From Sciurus carolinensis (Eukaryota; Chordata; Mammalia; Rodentia; Sciuridae): a stretch of DNA of 64,000 nucleotides. The notes beneath the pieces were generated by a model. The model was not told the origin of the DNA and searched no databases. It saw only the letters and a list, made by a program, of their open reading frames with translations. Made by a program: the position numbers and the translations under genes. Shown in pieces: positions 12,839-24,784 of the stretch. Location: the NCBI RefSeq assembly GCF_902686445.1, contig NC_062223.1, positions 38,472,998 through 38,536,997 of the forward strand, written 5' to 3'. How positions within the stretch are numbered: position 1 is the stretch's first letter; the number at the start of each line of letters is the position of its first letter.

Positions 12839-13596
12839 TTTCTTCCCTTGTTTTTCATGTTGTTCATGTATCTTCCCCTCTAGCAGTGCAGATTTATCTG
12901 GGGTATTGCAGATTTCTCCCTATAGGCTTATAGTGGCCTTATAAGTTTCCAAAACCTTTTCTTTAAGGGGAGATCAATGTTAGTAGTGCCCAATTCAGAC
13001 AGTATGCAATCCTAGACCAAATAGCCCCTATGAAGACAATAACAAAATTGTCATAATAAACAGAATGAATTCAAATATTATCTTCAGTTAAACAAACAGA
13101 TTTGCAATAAGGTCTGCAGTTTCAAAAGGAGGACAAAGAGGATGCAGAGGGATGTAGAATGTGGCTGTTAATGGGATAAGAAAAGAATATACAGAAGTTC
13201 TAGATAATAGAAAGGGTGAGAGTGTAATCAAAAGAAATTGGATGTTAGTATGCAAAAAAGGGAGAAATAGACTCTGAGGGAACAGGTAAACAAAAGGAAA
13301 AGAGAGCAAGAAAAGTAAAGAAATAAAAACTTAAATTTTTTCAATAAGGAGAAAAAAGAAGATCTACAATATAACAGTCATATAGTAATGAAACCTCCCA
13401 GTCTTCAGTAGCCTGATGCATGAGAGGTTCCTGACAATGAGTTTCAAGCCTCCAGCAGGCGTCTCAGGATGGGATTTGCGTCACCTAAAGATCAGAGCTA
13501 TGGTTTCCGGGATTATCCAAGATGGCCGCTCTGCCTTCCAAATGTGTTGGCAAATGGGGAGCTGCAGCTCAGGGTGTGGCCGTGGTCAGCAGGAGG

Positions 13597-13841
13597 TCCT
13601 GGAGGCAGGATACGATTGGTCAGGCAGAGGTTCTGGAGGTTGGGTGTGTTTGGTGTGGTTGTGGGATCCTGGAGGCCAGGTGCAATCAGTCGGTTTGGGG
13701 TCCCAGTGATAGGGTGTGGTCAGTTGGTCTGGGGGTCCTGGTGGCGAGGAGCAGTCAGTTGATCTGAGGGCCCCAGAGGCAGGGAGTGATTGGTCGGGCT
13801 GAGGGATCCTGGAGACAGGGTTCAGTCAGTTTGGCCAGGGG
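13597..13841 (-). repeat. 35-bp tandem array in the L1 5'UTR (7 copies)
   Basis: Copies begin at 13597, 13632, 13667, 13701, 13736, 13771 and 13807, giving unit lengths of 35, 35, 34, 35, 35, 36 and 35. Each unit starts with a tcctggaggcag-like block and ends with a gtcagttggtctgaggg-like block. An eighth partial unit begins at 13842 and a degenerate one precedes the array. The copies have diverged by roughly a third from one another. Confidence 0.85.
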
Positions 13842-14264
13842 TCCTACGGGGCCTGGCTGTTGTCGCAAAATGGCAGTAGCCACTTGTAATCAAACCTGCA
13901 AGTACTGTCACAGTGAACTTCCAGGCAACAACAGGCAGCTGGTGCTCCACTGGCGGTGACGATCAGATTGCTGACTGTTGTTGGATGATCGGGAGGTGAA
14001 CCTCGTGTGTTGGGAGATGGATAGGTGTAAGGCAGGTGATGGACAGGCGAGAGGCAGGCAAATGGTGGATGATAGATGTCTGACGGTGAGCAATCTGCAC
14101 TCAAAAAAGGCGTAGATATGCTGACAGACTGCAGGTGGTCACAGCAGACAAATGTGGTAAACAGCAGGGGATCAATAAGCAGCAAAAACTGCCTCACCAA
14201 GAAGCAGGTATCCTCTGCTTGAAACCGGAGTTACAGAGCGACAAGGAACACAGCCTTCCTCTAG

Positions 14265-14275
14265 TCCGCCATCCT
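14265..14275 (-). promoter_or_regulatory. YY1-like site at the L1 5' end
   Basis: The minus strand reads aggatggcgga. A YY1 site of this kind near the first bases of L1 is known in human L1 to fix the transcription start. Its presence supports this being the true 5' end of the element rather than a truncation. Confidence 0.5.
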
Positions 14276-14285
14276 GTATTTCTTC

Positions 14286-17056
14286 TGTTCTATCAGATGA
14301 TAATGAACTGAGAGTAGAAATCAATGACAAAATAAAAAACAGAAATTACTCCAACACCTGGAGACTAAATAATATGCTATTGAATGAAACATGGATAACA
14401 GAAAACATCAGGGAGGAGATAAAAAAATTCTTAGAGGTCAATGACAACGATGATACAACATATCAAAATCTCTGGGACACTATGAAAGTGGTACTAAGAG
14501 GAAAATTCATTGCATGGAGCACATTCCAGAAAAGAATGGAAAGTCAACAACTAAATGACCTAACATTACAGCTCAAAGCCCTAGAAAAAGAAGAACAGAA
14601 TAACAGCAAAAGTAGTAGAAGACAGGAAATAATTAAAATCAGAGCTGAAATCAAAGAAATTGAAACAAAAGAAACAATTCAAAAAATTGACGAAACAAAA
14701 GTTGGTTCTTTGAGAAAATAAAAAAAGTAGACAAACCCTTAGCCACACTAACAAAGAGGAGAGAGAGAAAACTCAAATTACTAAAATTCTTGATGAAAAA
14801 GGAAATATCATGACAGACACCACTGAGATACATAACATAATGAGGAGCTACTTTGAAAATCTGTATTCCAACAAAATAGAAATTACCGAAGACATTGACA
14901 AATTTCTAGAGACATATGCTCCTCCCAAACTGAATCAGGAAGGACATACACGATTTAAACATTTAGTATCAAGCAATGAAATAGAAGAAGCCATTAAAAG
15001 CCTACCATCCAAGAAAAGCCCAGGACCAGATGGATTCTCAGCCGAGTTCTACAAGACCTTCAAAGAAGAACTCATTCCAATACTTCTCAAAGTATTCCAG
15101 GAAATAGAAAAGGAGGGTACCATAATGAACTCATTCTATGAAGCCAATATCACCCTCATACCCAAACCAGGCAAAGGCACATCAAGGAAAGAAAATTTTA
15201 GACCAATATCCTTGATGAATATAGATGCAAAGATCCTTAACAAAATATTGGCAAACTGTATCCAAAAACATATTAAGAAAATCGTGCACCACAATCAAGT
15301 GGGGTTCATCCCTGGAATGCAAGGTTGGTTTAACATCCATAAATCAATAAACGTAATCCATCATGTCAATAGACTTAAGGATAAGAATCATATGGTTATT
15401 TCAATTGACGCAGAAAAAGCGTTCAACAAAATACAACACCCCTTCACACTCAAAACACTAGAAAAAATAGGGATAGTAGGAACATACCTGAATATTGTAA
15501 AGGCTATTTATGCTAAGCCCATGGCCAACATCATTCTTAATGGAGAAAAACTGAAACCATTCCTTTTAAAAATGGGAACAAGACAGGGATGTCCTCTTTC
15601 ACCACTTCTATTCAACATTGTCCTCGAAACTCTAGCCAGAGCAATTAGGCAGACTACAGCAATTAAAGGGATATGAATAGGAAAAGAGGAACTTAAGCTA
15701 TCACAATTTGCTGATTATATGATTCTATATTTAGAGGATCCAAAAAACTCCAGAAAACTTCTAGATCTCATCAATGAATTCAGCAAATTAGCAGACTATA
15801 AAATCAACACGCATAAATCTAAGCATTTTTATACCCAAGCAACAAAACAGAAGAAAGGGAAATGAGGAAAACAATCCATTTGCAATAGCCTCAAAAAAAA
15901 AAAAAAATACTTGGGAATCAATCTAACTAAAGAGGTAAAAGATCTCTACAATGATAACTTCAAAACATTGAAGAAAGAAATTGAGGAAGACCTTAGAAGA
16001 TGGAAAGATCTCCCATGTTCTTGGATAGGCAGAATTAATATTGTCAAAATGGTCATACTACCAAAAGTGCTGTACAGATTCAATGCAATTCCAATTAAAA
16101 TCCCAATGATGCACCTTACAGAAATAGAGCAAGCAATCATAAAATTCTTCTGGAAGAATAAGAAACCCAGAATAGCTAAAGCAATCCTTAGCAGGAAGAA
16201 TGAAACAGGGGGTATTGCAATACCAGAACTTCAACTATACTACAAAGCAATAGTAATAAAACAGCATGGTATTGGCACCAAAATAGACAGGAAGATCAAT
16301 GGTACAGAATAGAGGACACGAACACAAACCCAAATAAATACAATTTTCTCATACTAGACAAAGGTGCCAAAAATATGCAATGGAGAAAAGATAGCCTCTT
16401 CAACAAATGGTGCTTGGAAAACTGGACATCCATATGCAACAGAATGAAACTAAACCCCTATCTCTCACCCTGCACAAAAATCAACTCACAATGGATCACG
16501 GACCTTGAAATTAGACCAGAGACCCTGCATCTTATAGAAGAAAAAGAGGTCAAAATATTCAACTTGTTGGCTTAGGATCAGACTTCCTTAACAGGACTCC
16601 CATAGCACAAGAAATAAAAGCAAGAATCAATAACTGGGATAGATTGAAACTAAATAGCTTTCTCTCAGCAAAGGAAATTATCAGCAATGCGAAGAGAGAG
16701 CCTACAGAGTGGGAGAATATCTTTGCCACTCATACTTCAGTTAGAGCACTAATTTCCAGAATATATGACGAACTCAAAAATCTCTACACGAAGAATACAA
16801 ATAACCCAATCAACAAATGGGCTAAGATATGAACAGACACTTCACAGAAGAATATCTACAAGCAATCAACAAACATATGAAAAAATGTTCACTATCTTTA
16901 GTAATAAGAGAAATGCAAATCAAAACTACCCTAAGTTTCCATCTCACCCCAATTAGAATGGCGATTATCAAGAATACAAGCAACAATAGGTGTTGGAGAG
17001 GATGTGGGGAAAAAGGTACACTCATACATTGCCTGAGGGGATGCAAATTAGTGTAG
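14286..17056 (+). pseudogene. L1 ORF2 reverse transcriptase to C terminus (broken)
   Basis: Frames at 14374-14721, 14810-15676, 15911-16312, 16375-16575 and 16644-17056 together cover ORF2 from the end of the endonuclease to the cysteine-rich C terminus. Seen in order: [45 protein letters not shown], the [13 protein letters not shown] block and [14 protein letters not shown], all reverse-transcriptase blocks. After a TGA at 15674, the active-site box reads FADY instead of the expected FADD. The C-terminal Cys/His-like stretch is near 16990 ([18 protein letters not shown]). Stops, frameshifts and the active-site change make it inactive. Confidence 0.88.
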
Positions 17057-17399
17057 CCCCTCTGGAAACCTGTGTGGAGAATCCTTAGAAAACTTGGAAT
17101 GGAACCACCATTTGACCCAGCTATCCCACTCCTCAGCCTATACCCAAAGGACTTAAAATCAGCATACTACAGAGATACAGTCACATCAATGTTCAAAACT
17201 GCTCAATTCACAATAGCCAGACTGTGGAACCAACCTAGACGTCCTTCAATTGATGAATGGATAAAGAAACTGTGGTATATATATACAATGGAATATTACT
17301 CAACCATAAAGAATGATAAAATTATGGCATTTGCAGGCAAATGGATGAAATTGGAGAATATCATGCTCAGTGAGATAAACCAATCTCAAAAAAACCAAA

Positions 17400-17654
17400 G
17401 GATGCATGATCTCGCTGATAAGAGGATGATGACACATAATGGGAGGTGGGAGGGGGACAAGAAGGAGGAAGGAGGGACTGTACAGAGGGAAATGAGGGGT
17501 GGGAGGGGTGGAGGGGGAGAAAAAAATAACAGCATGAATGAAACCTCATTACCCTATGTAAATGTATGATTTTGCAAATGGTATGCTGTTACTCCGTGTA
17601 GAAACAGAAACAACATGTATCCTATTTGTTTACAATAAAAATAAATTAAAATAA

Positions 17655-17685
<31 letters not shown>

Positions 17686-17690
17686 AAAGA
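17400..17690 (+). other. L1 3'UTR with G-rich tract and (AATA)n tail
   Basis: Purine-rich and G-rich from 17440, including four G-runs at 17496-17517 (gggg-t-ggg-a-gggg-tgga-ggggg) that fit a G-quadruplex pattern. It ends in an (AATA)n/A-rich tail at 17645-17690. A G-rich 3'UTR tract is a shared property of mammalian L1s. Confidence 0.8.
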
Positions 17691-17941
17691 ATTTTTTTTC
17701 CTATAAAGCTATTGACAATGAAGACTAGAAAAAAAAATAAATTACAGAGGGAACAAGGAGATGAAATGAAGTCTTCAGGTTACAACAGTCTGGTCATCTT
17801 TAACCCTTGCATTAACCAGCGTTCTCCAATGACACAGAAATACACACACCACACAAACACACACACACAGATACACATACTCTCAGACCTCCATATCTTC
17901 TGGTTTTGCATCTACAAATTCAACCAATCATGAACCAAAAA

Positions 17942-18165
17942 TATTTGAAGATCCAGGCATGGTGGAGCATGCCTGTAATCCCAGTGACTGGGGAGGGTGA
18001 GACAGGAGGATCGCAAGTTCAAAGCCCTTCTCAGCAACTTAGTGAGATCCTAAACAAGATCCTAAGCAAGGCCCTTAGCAAGATGCTGTCTCTAAATAAA
18101 ATATAAAAAAAAAGGGCTGAGGATGTGGTTCAGTGGTTCTATCCCAGGTACCAAAAAAGTAAAAA
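17942..18165 (+). mobile_element. B1-dID dimeric SINE
   Basis: Starts in the B1 half (gcatggtggagcatgcctg, taatcccagtgactgg) and continues with gtgagacaggaggatcgca. A duplicated cctaa-gcaa linker follows, then the ID half (gggctgaggatgtggttcag) and an A-rich tail. The internal stretch with three similar 'aagatcctaa/aagcaaggccctta' blocks looks like a local slippage duplication. Confidence 0.85.
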
Positions 18166-18681
18166 TTTAAAAAAATAATAATAATTGCTTTAGTACTGAA
18201 CACTTGCTATTTTTCATGCAATCATTCTGTAGACAATACTATATATAAACTACTTACCTAGCATTTATATTTTATTTAGTATTATAAATAACATAGAATT
18301 GATTTAGTGTATAAAGGAGGATGCATGCAGGTAATATACAAGTATTATTCCATTTTATAGCTGGAACTTGAACATCTATGAATTTAGGTATCTGGGGGTT
18401 CCTGGGAAATCTATGCCCCATGATAGGGAGGGAGAACGATATTCAGCACATGCACATGAGAGGGAGAGATGTGGGGGTGGGGGGAGAAAGAGACTGATTA
18501 AAGAGATTTATTATGAGGAATTGGCTCAGATGACTGTGGAAGATAGCAAGTCCAAAGATTTGCTGTTGGCAAGCTGGAGACCCAGGAGAGGTCCTGTTAT
18601 TGTTCTTGTCCTAAATAGCAGGCTCAGGATGACCAATGTCCACTCTAAATACAAAGGCAGAAAATTACAGATGTCACAGAG
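18166..18681. other. Intergenic DNA, nothing recognised
   Basis: Includes a purine-rich stretch around 18425-18495. The 108-codon frame at 18368-18694 has no domain and runs into the following LTR, so it is not called. Confidence 0.5.
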
Positions 18682-18686
18682 GAGGA

Positions 18687-19093
18687 TGTTTTAGTCAACT
18701 TTTTCACCTCCGTGACCAAAAGACCTGACAATAATAATTTTAGAGGAGGAAAAATGTATTTTGTGCTCATGGTTTCAGAGGTCTCAGTCCATGGACAGTC
18801 TGATTCCATTGCTTTTGGCCAGAGGTGAGGCGAAACATCATGGCAGAAGAAAGCAGGTCAGGACTTGGCACTCGGAAAGCAGAGAGAGAGCTCTACTGAC
18901 TAGAACAAAATAGGTACCCCAAAGGCACAACCTCAGTGACCTACCTTCTTCAGCCATACCCTACATAGTTACCACAAAGTTAATCCATTCAAGTGGATTA
19001 TTGCACTAATTAGTTTAAGGTTCTCAAAATCCATTCATGTCACCTCTAAGCTTTCTTGAACTTTGGGGGGCACCACATATCTAAATCGTTACA
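18687..19093 (-). mobile_element. Solo MaLR-type LTR (ERVL-MaLR)
   Basis: On the minus strand it begins TGTAACGATTTAGATATGTG, which resembles the start of MST/THE1-type LTRs, and ends in ...AAAACA. A perfect 5-bp duplication, gagga, flanks it at 18682-18686 and 19094-19098, as expected for this class. The same family recurs at 52787-53223, sharing blocks such as gaccaaaagacc, gaggaggaaa and catcatgg. No internal region remains. Confidence 0.75.
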
Positions 19094-19098
19094 GAGGA

Positions 19099-21590
19099 GT
19101 TTCCTCTTACTCAGAGAAGACTCAGACTTTGGCTCTATTTAGGAATTTATATGATTGCATGAGGTGTACTCACATTACAGGAATACTGAGAATAATGCTT
19201 GACACAGTATCTGGGCATCCCGCGGTCCAGTTAATTTGACAGGAAAAATTAATCAGCACAACTTTTGTGAGTAAATTAAAGATTGCTATATCCCCTATAA
19301 AAGAATACTTTGAACAATTTTGAGCAGAATAGTGATATAGTAATAACGTCTCAGTTCTGTATTCCAAATATGCTGAAAAAGGTCAAGGAAGAGGACTAAT
19401 AGGAAGGAAGCAAATGAGGAATAGGAAGGAACAGATGAGAATGACTTAGACAAGTGTGATACTATTATAAGTTTGGAGAAGAGATTAGTTTTAGATATTT
19501 TTTGACCATATGGGAGATAAGATTTGCTGAAGATTCTGCTGGAGTTTAAAGGAAAATTGGAGTCGGTAGTCTTTTAAAATTTTTTGCCTGAGAAATGGGA
19601 AGAATTGAAATGCTATTAGCAGAAATGCGGAAGAGTATGGAAGGAACTGAATCGCAGTATGTGTTGGGCAGAATAGATACTCAGTTTGGGGTATGTTGAG
19701 ACAAGAATGCCAATGAGACAAGGTGACAGACTAGGTAGACATTTGAAAGTACGACTCTGCGGTTTCAGTCCTCATCAACTAGATATTTAGGTACGCCATC
19801 TTTCTGTTATGAGTTTTGCCTTTAATTGGTTGAATAAAGATAATTAAATATTGGGTTATGGGTTTTGACTGAGTAGCATGATATAAATTTGGTCTTAAAA
19901 CTCAGGACAATTTAATGTATAGATATTGGTCACTTGTATAACTTCAGCCAGGGTTCAAAAATGGATTTTATTTCCTCTTTTCATGAAAGAATGAAATATT
20001 GACAGTTGTAAAAATATATAACAATGATTTGTCTTTCTGACATTTCTTGTAAAGTTTCGACAATTAGCACTTACAGGTATAGGGTCAGGAGAAAATGATA
20101 ACCTCATAGGGTATCCAATTTCAATTTGGTTTTTGACCATTGAACAGGGATTCAACAATACACATTCAAGCTTAACAATTTCAAAAAGAATGTGTCCTGA
20201 AATTTGCATTAAAATTCTGGGTAGCACGATTTACCTCCACACATATAATTATTCCAGGGGCAAATTTGTGATCCTGCTCATATTCTGACACCTTTAAATG
20301 GGGACAGTGTAGTTGGTTGGGTAATTCTCAGCAGACTTCTTTTCCTTCTTCTTCTACCACAGTATCTGTTCCCTAAAGCAGCTCAATCTATGAAAGTCAC
20401 AAAGCAAGATGCATGAGGCAATTACCCAGATTCTTCACACCCTAGGGATGGCTGCTGCCTACACTTGGCCTACATTTGGCACCAGGAGCATTATCATTTT
20501 CTTCCATGATGAAATTCTCTTATTAATTGGCACAAGTCCTCTCCATGGGAATAGGAAATTGTTGGGTTAGCATTATTTGGAATAATTATTTCACTCCAAT
20601 CTACTTGCTGTCAGTTCTGTGAAAATTAAAAGACATATAAATATTTTGCAAATAAATACTCTGGGCTATATAGTTAGAGGCCATACATTTTAATTTCTAA
20701 TTGAAAAAATTGGAAAGTGGACAAGGTGTAACCCACAGTATAGAGTGAGAATGCAAACATTATTTTTTTTTTCCTGTCCAGGGTTACATGACAATTTTTG
20801 CAATCAGAATGTGTGATTTATGGTGGTCAGGTTTCAAAGATTTAATCTCCAAAGTTACAAACCTGGTGAGAAAGGCTATAGGAATGACCTTTTCAAGGTT
20901 ATAGTTTGTTAATTGAGAAAACTAGCAGTTTCATATTCTTCCACTCTGAATAGATATTGTTCATCCTGTGCCGAAATTGTTCTGTTGTTAATATTGCTCT
21001 TTGTGTGTGATGGGTCATGGATTCTAAACACTGAGAAATGTCTGAGCAGTTCTTCCTGGATACAAATATCAGGTGATCCCCCAACTCATTGCCTGGTTAC
21101 TTGCTTCTGTCTGCAGAGGGGCAGGGGAGCGGCACATGCAATTCAAACTCAGGCTTGACCCATATTACCTTACTTAATCTTACCTATGCTGAGGTGTATA
21201 AAGTGTATTTTTATCACGGCTACATGTCATGGTGTTGCTGTTCCTTGCAAAACTGCAAACCTCATTTCTTAAGCATACCAACACAAGATGTTTACTTTGT
21301 GTACCTATGAGATGTATCTCATAAAAATCCCAGGGCTTATTATATATATTTCTTAATGTTTTCCAATTTTTTTTAAGGTCTCCTAACTCTAGCTTTTTTT
21401 TTTTTTTTTCTTTCTCCTGGAAATGGAATGAAGGTAACCAATGAAGATTTGGATTTCTTTTATTCTTTATGTTTACCAAACTCTTTGTTCAAATTGTTAT
21501 ATTGTGAAAACAATTTCTACAGTGGGCTTAGAGTACTAGAATCATTCTTGTTTCCACTTGTTAAGTCTTCCACATTTCCATGTGGTGATG
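19099..21590. other. Intergenic DNA, nothing recognised
   Basis: No gene, RNA or confident repeat was seen. The short frames (19170-19367, 19491-19721, 19955-20227, 20899-21479) are motif-free. T-rich runs occur near 20763 and 21393. Confidence 0.5.
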
Positions 21591-21609
21591 TAGGTATTCT
21601 TCTTGGTAT

Positions 21610-22440
21610 TCTTTTTACATCTAATTTTTATTACTTCACCATAGATATACATAATATTGGGGTTCATTTTGGCATAATTATACAAGCATGGAATATAAGT
21701 TGCTCCAATACAGTTTCCAGTACTACCTCATTCCCTTCTCTCCTCCCTCCCCCTGTTTTCTCTCCTTTACTCTAGTGATCTTTCATCTATTTATTTATAT
21801 ACTTTTTAAATTAGTGTGCTAAAGTTTCTACCAAATTAGATATGCACTGTGGTATATTCATATACAGAGAGAATTTTGTTGAGATTCACTCCACTTTTCC
21901 TACCATTTTCCATCCCTCTTTCCTCCCCCTCATCCCATTCCTCAACTCCACTGATCTCTTTTCTATTTGCATGGAATCCCACCACCCTTTTTGTCCTCCC
22001 CACCCCCATTATTTTGTGCTAGCTTCCACACGTGAGGGAAAACTTTCAACTCTTGACTTTCAGAGTCTGGCTCATTTCACTTAGCATAATGTTGTCCACT
22101 TTCATCCATTTACCAGCAAATGTCATTTCATTTTTCCTTATAGTTTAAACTTCATTGTGTACATATACCACATTTTCTTTATCCATCTATCAGTTGACAA
22201 GCATTGAAACAGAATAGAGGGCTGAGAGAAAACTCATATAGATGCAGTCTTCCAATACACAAAAAAGTTCCAAAAGCATACTGAAGAAAAGATAGCATTT
22301 TTAACAAATGATGCTGGGAAAACTAGATATCCTGATGTAGAAGAATGAAACTAGATCCCTATCACTCACCCTGCACAAAAGTCAATTCGAAGTGAATCTA
22401 AGACCTAGGAATTAGACCAGAAACTTCTCAACATTTTTAA
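21610..22440 (-). mobile_element. L1 3' end, minus strand, with inverted 5' part
   Basis: Segment 21610-22195 is the complement of an L1 3'UTR and ORF2 end; the landmarks are cttagcataatg, catttaccagcaaatg, and tttatccatctatcagttga. From about 22205 the orientation flips: agaatagagg, gatagcatttttaacaaatg, ctatcactcaccctgcac and ggaattagaccagaaac are plus-strand ORF2 sequence lying further upstream in L1. This is a twin-primed insertion in minus orientation, with some hundreds of bases of L1 lost at the joint. Confidence 0.75.
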
Positions 22441-22884
22441 ACTGCATACCCTACAGCCATCTAGAAATCACAAGGGGATCATGCCTGCTTACACAAGAAG
22501 CTATGCTTTGCTGCCCTACATACTTCTCACTGCATATTTGATTTTGCAATTTAAAATTACTAATTTCTGAAAATTTGCTAATTAAGATATTCCGACATGC
22601 TTTTTCAGAAAGTGATCAAGTTACTCTTGAGTTTAATACTAAATGAGGGGGGTTGTACAAGCTCTCCAGTTTCTTTCTTGCTAGTCAGGGAAAATTCTTG
22701 ACTTGTAGGTATTAGCTGATATTCTTTAGTTGCATCTGCAGATGAGATTCAAATATTACCTAGTGTTTTTCAATACTGAAAGTTGATAAAACATAGGTAA
22801 GTCCAATATGAGTATTATAACATCAGAATCAGATTTTTTAGCCTCATTTAACAGTTTTAATCTATCATAGATTTTCTTTTATTT
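22441..22884. other. Intergenic DNA, nothing recognised
   Basis: No gene or repeat recognised. Confidence 0.5.
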
Positions 22885-23085
22885 TCTTTTTAAATTTTTG
22901 ATACCAGTGATTGAATCTAGGGGCACTTAACCACTGAACCACAGCCCTTTTTTATTTTTTATTTTGAGACAGGACTCACTAAGTTGCTCAGGGTATCACT
23001 AAGTTGTTGAGGCTGGCTTAGAATTTGTGATCCTCTTTCCAGATGCTGGGATTACACGTGTGTTCCACCATGCCCAGCCACAATT
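22885..23085 (-). mobile_element. B1-dID dimeric SINE
   Basis: The complement of the ID half (gattgaatctaggggcactt, accacagccc) is followed by the A-rich linker and the complement of the B1 half (agttgaggctggctt, gatgctgggattacacg, ccaccatgccc). An internal 'cactaagttgctcagggtat / cactaagttgttgagg' partial repeat is present. Confidence 0.85.
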
Positions 23086-23469
23086 GAACAGTTTTGCAAA
23101 AAGTTTTATGAAAGTGCTTTCCAGGAATTTTGCAAGTTCACTTGACATGAAAATTTTCATGTTAATTAACTCCAAGTACTTTATTAATGTTTGCATTTCT
23201 GTGATTTGTAACTGTTTTGCTGAAAAATAAACTTTAAATTTAGATGTCCTTACATATAAAAGTTAATCATAACTTTTAAAAATAGAAATGATTCATTTTT
23301 ATTGGACGTGGTAAATTTTAATGTATAAAAAATTCATTCCAAATATATGTAAGGGAAATATGACATATTTCCTTGGGTATCTAACAGACATCTCTAATGC
23401 AATATTATGCATATAATACTCCCTGTCTAAATGAATGCACCAAAACTGCAGTATTTACCCACTAAATAC
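23086..23469. other. Intergenic DNA, nothing recognised
   Basis: AT-rich, with no feature seen. Confidence 0.5.
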
Positions 23470-24260
23470 TGCATCTTGCTTTCAGATTCTTCATGCTAAA
23501 CTGTGGTGTTATCTTTGACTACTTGACTGCTCTTTTTCATCATGTAGGGGCAAACCTTTTCCAGATCCTCTTGTTTTACTTTACAATTATAATCAGAACC
23601 CTAATGTTTTCTGCCAAGTATACTGTTCTTACTTTGACCAGGACACCATTATTTTCTGCTTCAATTCTTACCATAACTTCCTACATGATCTACCTGTTCC
23701 CGTTATTGTCCTCCTTTTAGTTTATTCTCATCCAAAGGATGAGAGTCACACAATGGAAGTTAGGTCATACTCCCTGTCAACATCAAATCTACCCCTGGTC
23801 TCATTTCAGAACAGAAGCAGAAGACATTGCACCACCTATGACCTCACACCTGAGCAGGCTTGCTGGTCACAGTGCTGATGTTGATATTCACTCATCAGCA
23901 TGCTACTCCTGCACCACGTCAGGTAATCTTGAGGAACACAGTATTTTTCCTTTGTCCTTTCCCTTCTATCTGAGACACTCTTCCCCAAGTTATTTGCACA
24001 CTTGGACATCTTCTATTTTGGACTTTTTATTTGAATGTCTTATTACCTAAATGAGGTAAGCACTGACCAACCTAAATTATCACCTCCTTCCCTTACTTTT
24101 GACCAGTACATTCACAGCTTCTTCTCTGCTTCCTCTGCTTTATTTTTTTCTCCTGAGTAGTCATCTTATTTTTTAACTTATTTTTATCTTTTTTTTTAGG
24201 TATCCTTTTCATTGCTTCTCTCTCCTATTAGAATGTAAGTGCTATGAATATAGGAAAATT
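23470..24260 (+). repeat. L2-type ancient LINE fragment
   Basis: The stretch reads like the L2 3' region. It has repeated pyrimidine-rich blocks (tttcttccccaagttatttgc-like, ccttacttttgacc), the turn cttctctgcttcctctgctt, and near its end cctattagaatgtaagtgc. These occur in the order of L2 elements in other mammals. It is old and decayed, with no intact reading frame. Confidence 0.55.
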
Positions 24261-24784
24261 TTGATTTTTAAACTTACTACTACTAATCCTCATTAGTGAG
24301 AATAACACTTAGAAAATAGCCAGTATTAAATAATTGATTAGCCAATGGTAATAAATTTACCTTTTGTATGACAGCTAAAGATGTATAGGTGTATCTTGCT
24401 TTCAATGTAAGTTAATTTTGGAGGAGGCATGTTGGGCTTATTTCATAGTCTCTTTATTATGTCATGGCTTTACTTCCTATTTAGACTGCCAAATCAGAAT
24501 ATATATTGGAAATGTGGAAAATCTGATTATAATAGAAAAGAAAATAAGAATAACTTTGTTCAACATAAGCATGAAAAAGAATGATTTTGGGCTTGTAATA
24601 ATACCTTTAGTGTCAGAGGGAAAAGTTTTAAATCCTGGGAACTGTAAAAATGATATTTTCCAAATATTTACTGTTGAGTTTCATCTTATATGTGAATTTT
24701 CTTAAAATAAAAGAACAAAGCAGATGAACAAAAGGTAAGGGTATATATGAGAGAAAGTTCATGTGCTTTTACTTTGGATAAGGG

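Larger units (their letters stand above)
12850..14280 (-). promoter_or_regulatory. L1 5'UTR / internal promoter region
   Basis: On the L1 sense (minus) strand this lies upstream of ORF1. It is richer in G+C and CpG than its surroundings and contains the tandem 35-bp array. Its outermost end, near 14275, reads aggatggcgga, matching the YY1-type site expected at an L1 5' terminus. The proximal 100 bp (12850-12950) resembles the sequence just upstream of ORF1 in the L1 at 60 kb. Because of the inversion, this promoter faces left, away from the element's own reverse transcriptase. Confidence 0.65.
11142..17690 (+). mobile_element. Nearly full-length L1 with a 3.1-kb 5' inversion
   Basis: Two opposed pieces make up one element of about 6.5 kb. 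Segment 11142-14280 is minus-strand and holds, read from 14280 leftwards, the L1 5' end, 5'UTR, ORF1 and ORF2 endonuclease. Segment 14284-17690 is plus-strand and holds the rest of ORF2, the 3'UTR and an (AATA)n tail. The inverted piece stops in the endonuclease after the SKID motif. The plus piece resumes a little downstream in ORF2; by comparison with the intact order in the L1 at 62,050-62,180, only some 65 bp are missing. Reversed 5' end, small gap and colinear 3' end are the signature of twin priming. Flanking TSDs are not obvious because both ends are A-rich. Confidence 0.85.

Noticed and set aside
13416..13767. Three overlapping plus-strand frames of 81-97 codons, glycine/tryptophan-rich
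   Set aside because: They are translations of the antisense strand of the 35-bp tandem array in an L1 5'UTR, where all frames are open because of the repeat composition.
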